DNA from: PWVB01 sp964530185
GTDB taxonomy: Bacteria; Chloroflexota; Anaerolineae; B4-G1; SLSP01
NCBI GenBank assembly: GCA_964530185.1
Contig: CAZHBB010000048.1
Coordinates: forward strand, 1 to 20,569
Reading direction: 5' to 3'
Length of the DNA: 20,569 bases
The notes under the pieces were generated by a model. That model did not search any database. It was not told where the DNA came from and saw only the letters and a program-made list of their open reading frames with translations. The position numbers were made by a program, and so were the translations under genes. This document shows positions 15,401 to 20,569 of the stretch, piece by piece (within the stretch, counting starts at the first letter, position 1; each line of letters starts with the position of its first letter).

Positions 15401-16449
15401 GTAAGTCGTTCAAGCCGGTGACTGACGAGGTGATCCTCAGCACACGCGGTCTGAACGGAATCCTGGAGTGTGCACCCGATGACCTCTACGTCAGGGTTGG
15501 GGCCGGCACTCGGCTGGACACCTTGGAAGAAAAGCTGGGGGCGCTGGGGATGTGGGTCCCATTGGTGTCCCCCTGGTCTGAGGCAACTGTTGGGGGTGTG
15601 GTGTCTACCGCATTCAACGGGCCTCTTCGGATGCGCTATGGTGGCGTACGTGACCTAGTGTTAGCCATGACCGTGGTGTTGGGGGACGGTCGCGTCCTCA
15701 ATCTAGGGTGCCCGGTCATGAAGAATGTGGCGGGCTATGATTTGCAGAAACTCTTCATCGGTTCCTATGGGACCCTGGGGGTAATTACCGATGTCACCTT
15801 CAAACTCAGCCCAAACCCACGAAAGGTTCAAACGCTCTCGGTGCCCATCCCTACGTTCTCTGAGGGACTTGCCTGGGGGCAGGCGCTTTTGCATGCGTCG
15901 CTGGTGGCATCCTCGGTGATGTTGCTGCGAGGAGGAAGTCAGTGGGGAGGAGAGCATGCGGATGTACTGGTCTATACGGCGGAGGGTCAATCGGAGGATG
16001 TCGAGACAGAGATGAAGTTGGTGGCCGAGCACTTGCAGGACCTGGGAGCTCCCGAACCTACGGCTTTGCCTGATACGGGTAATGCGTTGTGGGCTAAGTG
16101 GTTGGGGCGGACTGTGGCTCCTGAGGACTTTGTTATACGGGTGGGTGTTGCCCCCGGGGCTGTGATCGAGTGGGTGCAACAGGCTGCGCCGCTGCTGAGT
16201 GGATCGGAGCTTTTGGTAGACCTCGGCAATGGCCAGGTCTTTGCCCGGGGGCAGCTTGGGTTGGAACGGGTGCGTCAGAGGGCTCTGGCAGCCGGTGGGT
16301 ATTGTGTGGTGATTCGAGCGGGGACGAGGGTTTCCTCCGTGGGCTTCGATCCCTGGGGATATGTATCGGAAGCCGACGATCTTCTCCGTAGGATCAAGGC
16401 GCATTGGGATCCAACAGGCTGTCTCAATCCTGGGGTCTGGACGCTCTAG
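12466..16449 (+). CDS. GlcF-GlcD-GlcE fusion: FAD/Fe-S glycolate or lactate oxidase
   Basis: A 1327-residue chain combines all three subunits of the glycolate oxidase type complex, which oxidises a 2-hydroxyacid at FAD and passes electrons through iron-sulfur clusters to the membrane chain. Residues 1-430 are GlcF-like: two 4Fe-4S motifs (C19, C22, C25, C29 and C73, C76, C79, C83) and two CCG-type regions (QTCCGAAQW, HPERCCGSAG). Residues about 470-930 are GlcD-like: VVARGAGTGLSGG and GGNIAENAGG bind FAD, with HAGDGNLHP and TGEHGVGIEKQAF further on. Residues about 940-1327 are GlcE-like, a second FAD-binding half (VRVIGGGSKSF, ATVGGVVST, KNVAGYDLQKLFIGSYGTLGVITD). The GTG start has AGGAGG 8 bases upstream. 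No stop or frameshift interrupts it. Substrate could be glycolate, D-lactate or another 2-hydroxyacid. The fusion order F-D-E is unusual. Confidence 0.92.
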   Translation: MPDLVGMSTPEYRELLNQCVHCGLCLEACPTYSLFGTEMDAPRGRIALMRAVVQGRIDQQAFLTVFAEHITLCLECRACESACPSGVQYGKLIEGARVALEAERHPGPLERSVRWLGMRALMPRVDRLKVLSRLLRLYEVSGLQRVVRMLGILPEPLEAMERILPPIPSAAMDYSHPAPAIGEKKGTVAFFYGCIQEAFLNNINRATVRVLQRNGYEVHFPLSQTCCGAAQWHTGDEAFAQDLARRNIEAFEPYDVVVNNAGGCGLTLKEYPDLLKDDPEYAERARRFASKIKDFSEFLYDHLNVPPKGVLRVRATYSDSCHLRHGQGIIDQPRALLRMIPGLELVELKHPERCCGSAGIYNIVRHETATAILDDKVADIASTGADVVVTSNTGCHMQILAGVRRAHLNTKVLHIAEMLDLSYMLAERGNGEVAARLRAPLRHPRPLFGAPQLPKRWLAWQARRLRRYRRGTALASLANGLGPGQVLDDPVELVTYQVDGGLDRGDPVGVVFPYSTDDVQKVILWARDHGVPVVARGAGTGLSGGAVARRGGLLLEFSQMKQLIELDVMGRAAVVQPGVVNLTLDEIAKGEGLYFPPDPASGRAATIGGNIAENAGGPHCFKYGVTTNYVTGLDVVLVDGRKVRLGGRALDYPTVDLVGLMTGAEGTLGVITQASVRLVRNPPAVRTLLAAFNSVAEAGDAVSAVIAAGLIPATLEMMGQRIMQTIEAYNHPGLPVHAGAALVIDVDGYPDSVEPQLEEVSAVLREHGAIELHVAQSEEERERIWYARKSAAGAMARLAVDHYTVDGSVPRSKLADTLRQVIQICEDLDLEVLFLLHAGDGNLHPMVLVPDPEDEAFIARLREGGRRMAELFVAQGGSITGEHGVGIEKQAFMPLMYGPEELSAMREIKEIFDPSELLNPDKVFPPNADAMTCVPPLVHAAPMAVAGEEVAPSSAEEVSQVLCGLAAAGKHVRVIGGGSKSFKPVTDEVILSTRGLNGILECAPDDLYVRVGAGTRLDTLEEKLGALGMWVPLVSPWSEATVGGVVSTAFNGPLRMRYGGVRDLVLAMTVVLGDGRVLNLGCPVMKNVAGYDLQKLFIGSYGTLGVITDVTFKLSPNPRKVQTLSVPIPTFSEGLAWGQALLHASLVASSVMLLRGGSQWGGEHADVLVYTAEGQSEDVETEMKLVAEHLQDLGAPEPTALPDTGNALWAKWLGRTVAPEDFVIRVGVAPGAVIEWVQQAAPLLSGSELLVDLGNGQVFARGQLGLERVRQRALAAGGYCVVIRAGTRVSSVGFDPWGYVSEADDLLRRIKAHWDPTGCLNPGVWTL

Positions 16450-16495
16450 CGGCGCCCGGCCGAGCTGTCATTTTTGTCTTCAGGAGGTATCAAGG

Positions 16496-17602
16496 ATGGG
16501 CAATGAGCTGATGAGGATTCCGGTCGATGTGTTGGTGCGTTTCATGGAGGATGTCTTTCGCGCTCAGGGGGTGTCGGAGGAGGATGCCAAGATCTGTGCG
16601 GATGTCCTGATCGCTGCTGACCTGCGGGGGATCGAATCGCATGGGGTCGGTCGGCTGAAATATTACTATGATCGAATCCAGGCCGGCATTCAATTCCCAA
16701 AGGCGCAGATGGAGATCGTCAGGGAGACCGAGACGACGGCCCTGGTTGATGGCCATCATGGGATGGGGCATCCAACGGCTTATCGTTCGATGCAGTTGGC
16801 GGTACAGAAGGCCCGTCGGTACGGTCTGGGTGGGGTGGCTGTGCGCAACGCTACGCACTTTGGGATCGCCGGGTATTATGCCCTGATGGCGGCAGGCGAA
16901 GGGATGGTCGGCCTGACGTTCACCAACGCACGCCCCTCGATTGCCCCTACGTTCAGCACCGAGCCGATGTTGGGGACCAATCCAATCGCCTTTGCGGCTC
17001 CGTCCGATCTGCCCTTCCCGTTCTGTTTCGACGGCGCAACTTCCATTACACAGCGGGGCAAGATCGAGGTCGCCGACCGCGCAGAGAAGCCCATCCCAGA
17101 AGGGTGGGTGATTGACGCTGAGGGTAATCCAATGACGGATCCCGCGACTATTCTGGAGGCGTTGCCAAAGTTTCAGGCAGCATTACTGCCATTGGGAGGC
17201 GCTGGAGAGCTGTTGGGCGGGCACAAGGGCTATGGCCTGGCCACGATGGTGGAGATCCTCTCGGCTGCGCTCTCTGGGGGACCTTTCATGAAGGATCTGT
17301 TGGGCTTCAACGAGGATGGCTCGCGCCGTCCGCACATGTTGGGCCATTTCTTCCTCGCCATCGATGTCGAGCACTTTGTCCCGTTGCCGACGTTCAAAAA
17401 GATCGTAGGAGACATGATTCGAACCCTGCATCAGGCGCGTAAGGCGCCTGGTGCGGCTCGGGTCTATGTAGCAGGTGAGAAGGAATACGAAAAGGAACAG
17501 GAGATCCGTAAGTTGGGAGTCCCCGTCAATGCGAATCTGCGCAGAAATCTGATCTTGATGCGTGATGCTTTAGGCATTGAGGGTTATGAAACGTACTTTT
17601 AG
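16496..17602 (+). CDS. Ldh_2 family malate/L-lactate-type dehydrogenase
   Basis: A 368-residue NAD(P)-dependent oxidoreductase of the Ldh_2 family, which includes malate, L-sulfolactate, ureidoglycolate and lactate dehydrogenases and is unrelated to classical LDH. Family motifs are ESHG (47-50), VRNATHFGIAGYYAL (116-130) with the likely catalytic His121, GTNPIAFAAP (160-169), FDGATSITQRGKI (178-190) and GGHKGYGLA (241-249). The start is the ATG at 16496 with AGGAGG 8 bases upstream; an upstream in-frame ATG at 16361 lies inside the preceding gene and is rejected. It begins 46 bases after the GlcFDE stop and ends 39 bases before rhaB, so the three are probably co-transcribed. The substrate is inferred only as a 2-hydroxy/2-oxo acid pair. 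An 11-bp-stem hairpin lies at codons 311-320. Confidence 0.93.
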   Translation: MGNELMRIPVDVLVRFMEDVFRAQGVSEEDAKICADVLIAADLRGIESHGVGRLKYYYDRIQAGIQFPKAQMEIVRETETTALVDGHHGMGHPTAYRSMQLAVQKARRYGLGGVAVRNATHFGIAGYYALMAAGEGMVGLTFTNARPSIAPTFSTEPMLGTNPIAFAAPSDLPFPFCFDGATSITQRGKIEVADRAEKPIPEGWVIDAEGNPMTDPATILEALPKFQAALLPLGGAGELLGGHKGYGLATMVEILSAALSGGPFMKDLLGFNEDGSRRPHMLGHFFLAIDVEHFVPLPTFKKIVGDMIRTLHQARKAPGAARVYVAGEKEYEKEQEIRKLGVPVNANLRRNLILMRDALGIEGYETYF

Positions 17603-17641
17603 TCTATCTCCTGGGAGGTTGAAGAGAAAGGGGGATCGTAT

Positions 17642-19129
17642 ATGAAAGACGTACATGGACGCGTGTTCTTAGCTGTCGATCTCGGTGCAGAGAGTGGGCG
17701 AATCGTAGCTGGTCACCTGGATGAGGGGCGTATCAGTCTGGAGGAAGTCCATCGGTTTCCCAATGGCCCGGTGACGGTGCGGGGTAGCCTGTTTTGGGAT
17801 ATCCTGGGCCTATGGCGCAATATCAAGGTAGGGTTGGCCAAAGCGGCGGTGCAGTTCGGTGATCGTGTCAGTGGGATTGGCTTGGATACCTGGGGGGTCG
17901 ATTTCGGGTTGTTGGCGCGCGATGGGAGTTTGCTGGGTGATCCCTATCACTATCGTGACAGTCGCACAAATGGCATGATGGAAGCTGCCTTTGCCAAGGT
18001 CCCGCGCGAGGAGATCTTCGCGCGCACCGGTATCCAGTTTATGCAGCTTAACAGCCTCTACCAGCTTGTGGCAATGGTCGAGGCCGACTCGCCCATCTTG
18101 GGGATAGCCGATCGGTTTCTCAACATCCCTGACCTGCTGAACTATTGGCTCAGCGGTCGCATGGTGAGCGAGTTTTCCATCGCCACGACGACCCAGTGCT
18201 ATGACCCCCGGGCGGAGGATTGGGCCTGGGAGATGCTGGAGAAGCTTGGCATTCCCACTGGGATCTTCGGTGAGGTCGTGCCGCCAGGTACCGTGTTAGG
18301 GCCATTGTCCGACGATGTGGCGGAGGAGACGGGACTGGCGGGCGTCCCCGTGGTGGCTCCTGCGACACATGATACGGGTTCCGCCGTGGCTGCGGTGCCG
18401 ATGGATCCTGAGAATGCCATCTACCTAAGTTCGGGTACCTGGTCTCTGATGGGGATCGAGGTGAAGGAACCGGTCATCAATGAGCGGATGCTGGCCTACA
18501 ACCTCACCAATGAAGGTGGCGTCGAAGGCACTTTTCGTCTGCTGAAGAACATCATGGGGCTCTGGTTGGTCCAGGAATGTCGCCACCAATGGCAGCGTGA
18601 GGGCGAGGAGTACGACTACAGTGAGATGGTCGACATGGCAGCCGCGGCGCCTTCCTTTGGCCCGCTTGTGTATCCGGGCGATGTGCGTTTCCTGCCGCCG
18701 GGGGACATGCCTGGCCGGATCCGTGACTTCTGTCGTGAGACGGGGCAGCGTGTGCCCGAGACCAAGGGTGAGATTCTAAGGACTGCCCTGGAGAGTCTGG
18801 CGTTGGAATACCGATGGGTGGCCGAGCGACTCGACGAGGTCGCAGGGCGCCATCTGGAGACGATCCACATCATCGGTGGCGGCTCTAAGAACGTACTCCT
18901 GGACCAGCTAGCTGCAGACGCGACGGGGCGTGTAGTGATTACTGGCCCGGTGGAGGCAACGGCTCTGGGTAACGTGCTGGTACAGGCCATAGCCCTCGGT
19001 TTTCTGGGGTCTGTTGCAGAAGGGCGCGAGGTTATCCGACGGTCGTTTGATCTACGGGTGTTCGAGCCACGAGACACCGGGGCCTGGGATGCTGCCTACG
19101 CACGCTATCTTGAGCTGCGCCAAGAGTGA
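17642..19129 (+). CDS. rhaB: Rhamnulokinase (FGGY family)
   Basis: RhaB phosphorylates L-rhamnulose to L-rhamnulose 1-phosphate, which the aldolase then splits into dihydroxyacetone phosphate and L-lactaldehyde. The 495-residue protein has the FGGY fold: phosphate loop AVDLGAESGR (11-20), LDTWGVDFGLL (81-91), PYHYRDSRT (101-109), catalytic base region PATHDTGSAV (240-249, Asp244), SSGTWSLMG, and the adenosine motif IIGGGSKN. DLGAESGR and TWGVDFGLL are characteristic of rhamnulokinase rather than xylulo- or glycerol kinase. L-fuculokinase-like specificity is the main alternative. The ATG has AGGGGG 7 bases upstream, and a second SD-like GGGAGG lies 23 bases before the ATG. No rhamnose isomerase or aldolase gene is in the window. 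A hairpin terminator follows about 95 bases after the stop. Confidence 0.92.
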   Translation: MKDVHGRVFLAVDLGAESGRIVAGHLDEGRISLEEVHRFPNGPVTVRGSLFWDILGLWRNIKVGLAKAAVQFGDRVSGIGLDTWGVDFGLLARDGSLLGDPYHYRDSRTNGMMEAAFAKVPREEIFARTGIQFMQLNSLYQLVAMVEADSPILGIADRFLNIPDLLNYWLSGRMVSEFSIATTTQCYDPRAEDWAWEMLEKLGIPTGIFGEVVPPGTVLGPLSDDVAEETGLAGVPVVAPATHDTGSAVAAVPMDPENAIYLSSGTWSLMGIEVKEPVINERMLAYNLTNEGGVEGTFRLLKNIMGLWLVQECRHQWQREGEEYDYSEMVDMAAAAPSFGPLVYPGDVRFLPPGDMPGRIRDFCRETGQRVPETKGEILRTALESLALEYRWVAERLDEVAGRHLETIHIIGGGSKNVLLDQLAADATGRVVITGPVEATALGNVLVQAIALGFLGSVAEGREVIRRSFDLRVFEPRDTGAWDAAYARYLELRQE

Positions 19130-19222
19130 CAGCGATATATCGTCGAGGTAAGAATATGGAAATCCCCCCAAGGCGGAGGGAGTGGCGATCCCGCTTCCGT
19201 GGCCAGCGGGGTGATCTGAAGG

Positions 19223-19259
19223 CACTGGAGGCGTCGACATAGAGTCAACGCCTCCAGTG
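19223..19259. terminator. Hairpin terminator between rhaB and the peroxiredoxin gene
   Basis: CACTGGAGGCGT (19223-19234) pairs perfectly with ACGCCTCCAGTG (19248-19259), a 12-bp stem, with three further inner pairs around an ATAGA loop. On the plus strand TTTGGTGGTTTATTT follows, so it should end rhaB transcription. On the minus strand, 30 bases past the peroxiredoxin stop, the stem is present without a T-run. The remaining rhaB-peroxiredoxin interval holds nothing convincing. Confidence 0.8.
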
Positions 19260-19288
19260 TTTGGTGGTTTATTTACAGTGCGGACGAC

Positions 19289-19936
19289 TTACTTCTTCGT
19301 GGGAACGTGGCACAGCCACCAATCCAGGCAACCTTCCATCCCACGGCGGGACTCGGCAGTCTTCTCATCCGAGGGGGGAGGAAGAATGACGTCATCGCCA
19401 AATAACTCATTGTTGGGCCAGTTGGCGGGAATAGCAACGCCCTGGGCTTCAGCGACCTGGAACCCCCGAATCATGCGCAGCAGCTCGTCGAAATTACGCC
19501 CGAGTTCGGCTGGGTAGTAGAGAATGGCACGCACGGTGCCTTTGGGGTCTACGATGAAAACTGCGCGGACGGTGTGGGTGGGGCTCCCGGGGTGGATGAG
19601 ACCTAACCTATCGGCCACTGCCCCCGTATCTGCGATGATGGGGAACTCGATCTTCACGCCCAGGTTCTCCTGAATCCACTCAGTCCATTTGATGTGTGAG
19701 AAGACCTGGTCAACACTCAGGCCGATAAGCTCTGTGTTGAGTGCCTTGAACTGCTCATAGCGTTGCTGGAAGGCGTAGAACTCGGTCGTGCATACCGGCG
19801 TGAAGTCGGCCGGATGGCTGAACAGGATGAACCACCGTCCCTTGAACGCGTCGGGCAGGGTCATCGTGCCGTGTGTGGTGCTGACAGTCATGGTTGGAAA
19901 CTTATCGCCGATCAGTGGAATACTCTTGCTCTCCAT
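19289..19936 (-). CDS. Thiol peroxiredoxin, archaeal/Prx6-like type
   Basis: Peroxiredoxins reduce hydrogen peroxide and organic peroxides with a reactive cysteine. This 215-residue protein carries the peroxidatic cysteine C49 in PADFTPVCTTE and two C-terminal cysteines, C203 and C209, in GCLDWWLCHVP. The layout matches the thermophilic archaeal enzyme ApTPx of Aeropyrum pernix (C50, C207, C213, same six-residue spacing), so the enzyme is probably a 2-Cys enzyme with an oligomeric ring. The ATG at 19934-19936 has AGGAGG 10 bases upstream. It sits directly downstream of a PerR-like regulator on the same strand, with a hairpin and a likely separate promoter in the 71-base gap, which points to peroxide control. 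Confidence 0.95.
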   Translation of the reverse strand: MESKSIPLIGDKFPTMTVSTTHGTMTLPDAFKGRWFILFSHPADFTPVCTTEFYAFQQRYEQFKALNTELIGLSVDQVFSHIKWTEWIQENLGVKIEFPIIADTGAVADRLGLIHPGSPTHTVRAVFIVDPKGTVRAILYYPAELGRNFDELLRMIRGFQVAEAQGVAIPANWPNNELFGDDVILPPPSDEKTAESRRGMEGCLDWWLCHVPTKK

Positions 19937-19959
19937 AGTCTTTCTACCTCCTAATGGTT

Positions 19960-19988
19960 GTTATGAAATAACTTTGTGCTTGTGCCAA
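19960..19988 (-). promoter_or_regulatory. Candidate promoter and operator of the peroxiredoxin gene
   Basis: On the minus strand TTGGCA (19983-19988, 5/6) and CATAAC (19960-19965, 4/6) are 17 bases apart. The -10 box lies inside an inverted repeat, GTTAT-GAA-ATAAC (19960-19972), placed where a repressor would block polymerase. The repeat is not a full PerR box, so regulation by the neighbouring PerR-like protein is inference. Confidence 0.45.
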
Positions 19989-20009
19989 AGCTCGGGGAAT
20001 CCGAGCTTT
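19987..20009 (-). terminator. Hairpin at the end of the Fur-family gene
   Basis: AAAGCTCGG (19987-19995) pairs perfectly with CCGAGCTTT (20001-20009) around a five-base loop. On the minus strand it begins inside the stop codon of the Fur-family gene. No T-run beyond TTT follows, so it may attenuate rather than fully end read-through into the peroxiredoxin gene. Confidence 0.6.
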
Positions 20010-20463
20010 ATGTCTGACGGCCCGCCGCACGGCAGGCCGGGCAAACCCCATAAAATACCATCTCATAGCCCAGGATCTGGAACCCAGAGGCTGCCTCTAT
20101 CTCAGCGATGAGTGCCGCTGGCCACTCCATGGGATAGTCGATGATGCGCTTGCACTGGACGCACATCAGGTGTGGGTGTGGCTCCGCCTGATAGCCATCG
20201 TATCTGGCTTCTCCATCTCCGGTGCTCAATTCCTGGATTTCCCCTAGTTCTTTCAGGGTTGACAGGGTCTTATAGACTGTCGCCCGACTCATGGTGGGGA
20301 AGCGTGTACGAAGTTGTTCATAGAGCTGGTTGGCGGTTGGGTGAGTGGTAGTGTCGGCCAGCAACGCGACCAGCGCTAGCCGCTGAGGAGTCAGGCGGAA
20401 GCCATGGCTCTTGAGCGACTCTATCATCTGCTGAAAGCGAAGGATGTTCTGGACGTTGTTCAT
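20008..20463 (-). CDS. perR: Fur-family regulator, PerR-like
   Basis: A 151-residue metal-dependent repressor. The winged-helix part holds FRLTPQRLALVALL and FPTMSRATVYKTLSTLKELG. All five B. subtilis PerR regulatory-metal ligands are matched: H41 (for H37), D89 (D85), H96 (H91), H98 (H93) and D109 (D104). The aspartate at the last site is typical of PerR, where Fur usually has glutamate. Structural zinc is bound by CVQC (101, 104) and CPAC (141, 144). The frame is open further upstream to 20556, but a consensus promoter at 20501-20529 lies inside that extension, so the ATG at 20461-20463 is the start. There is no Shine-Dalgarno before it. The next gene is a peroxiredoxin, which fits a peroxide sensor. 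PerR rather than Fur or Zur is a strong inference. Confidence 0.9.
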   Translation of the reverse strand: MNNVQNILRFQQMIESLKSHGFRLTPQRLALVALLADTTTHPTANQLYEQLRTRFPTMSRATVYKTLSTLKELGEIQELSTGDGEARYDGYQAEPHPHLMCVQCKRIIDYPMEWPAALIAEIEAASGFQILGYEMVFYGVCPACRAAGRQT

Positions 20464-20479
20464 AATAACTGCTATCTGT

Positions 20480-20494
20480 GAATAATGATTATCT
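20480..20494. promoter_or_regulatory. Fur-box-like operator upstream of perR
   Basis: A 7-1-7 palindrome with the core ATAAT-G-ATTAT matches the classical Fur box at 11 of 14 positions. It lies around the predicted transcription start of the Fur-family gene and overlaps the next palindrome by four bases. Autoregulation is likely. Confidence 0.6.
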
Positions 20495-20509
20495 ATAAAT
20501 ATTATAGAT
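20491..20509. promoter_or_regulatory. 19-bp inverted repeat over the -10 box (PerR-box-like)
   Basis: ATCTATAA (20491-20498) and TTATAGAT (20502-20509) are exact inverted copies around ATA. The inner 15 bases match the PerR box consensus at 11 of 14 positions. The repeat covers the -10 hexamer of the perR promoter, so binding would block initiation. Confidence 0.65.
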
Positions 20510-20529
20510 CCATAATCGGATTTTGTCAA
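20501..20529 (-). promoter_or_regulatory. Exact-consensus sigma-70 promoter of perR
   Basis: On the minus strand TTGACA (20524-20529) and TATAAT (20501-20506) are separated by exactly 17 bases, a perfect match to the consensus. Transcription should begin near 20494, leaving a leader of about 30 bases before the ATG at 20463. The remaining 40 bases to the window edge show no gene. Confidence 0.9.
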
Positions 20530-20569
20530 GAGCTTTCCCTTGGCTTTTTCTTTCATTCATCTGCGCCCC

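Noticed and set aside
16361..16495. Upstream in-frame start for the Ldh_2 gene
   Set aside because: It lies inside the fusion gene's coding sequence; the ATG at 16496 has AGGAGG at correct spacing and matches the family N-terminus.
19156..19242. 28-codon frame after rhaB with a weak GAGG upstream
   Set aside because: It is very Arg-rich, resembles nothing known and runs into the terminator stem.
20464..20556. 31-residue N-terminal extension of the Fur-family protein
   Set aside because: A perfect promoter and its operators lie inside the extension, and Fur proteins begin near the shorter start.
1..20569. Mobile elements, CRISPR arrays, tRNA or rRNA genes
   Set aside because: I found no transposase, integrase, regularly spaced repeat, cloverleaf or rRNA-like stretch on reading both strands; a covariance-model search would settle the RNA part.

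Overview
The window is ordinary-looking bacterial chromosome: dense coding, moderately high GC, AGGAGG-type ribosome binding sites, and no mobile element, CRISPR array, rRNA or tRNA that I can see. The gene mix points to a Chloroflexota (Anaerolineae-like) bacterium. Reasons are a dnaG-rpoD pair, a housekeeping sigma factor with extra segments, a TIGR03960-type radical SAM gene with its DUF2344 partner, a Tat system gene and an archaeal-type peroxiredoxin. This assignment is inferred from gene content, not computed.

Layout. (1) 1-1573 (+): 3' three quarters of polyphosphate kinase ppk1, cut by the window edge, with a hairpin terminator. (2) 1824-4148 (-): one uninterrupted 774-codon frame encoding a CYTH triphosphatase domain, a divergent CHAD domain and a complete zinc-type adenylate kinase. 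The kinase part also has its own strong ribosome binding site and ATG. (3) 4255-5031 (+): an MTA/SAH-nucleosidase-like enzyme, divergent from (2) and overlapping the end of (4). (4) 12253-4971 (-): a seven-gene run tatA, DUF503, dnaG, rpoD, yjbQ, TIGR03960 radical SAM, DUF2344. A perfect 20-bp palindrome lies just ahead of dnaG. (5) 12466-19129 (+): a catabolic run of a 1327-residue GlcF-GlcD-GlcE fusion, an Ldh_2-family dehydrogenase and rhamnulokinase, ended by a hairpin. (6) 20463-19289 (-): a PerR-like Fur-family repressor and a peroxiredoxin. The repressor gene has a promoter matching the sigma-70 consensus exactly and overlapped by Fur/PerR-box-like palindromes.

How the parts may work together. 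PPK1 and adenylate kinase are known in E. coli to combine into a polyphosphate:AMP phosphotransferase. Here an adenylate kinase is encoded in frame with CYTH and CHAD, two domains linked to tripolyphosphate and polyphosphate, directly opposite ppk1. This is the strongest candidate for something undescribed, a polyphosphate-nucleotide module. Its weak point is that the first CHAD motif has lost most of its basic residues. The GlcF-GlcD-GlcE chain joins all three glycolate-oxidase subunits in one polypeptide. Beside rhaB and an NAD(P)-dependent 2-hydroxyacid dehydrogenase it suggests oxidation of lactate or glycolate made during deoxysugar breakdown. The perR-prx pair is a compact peroxide-response unit.
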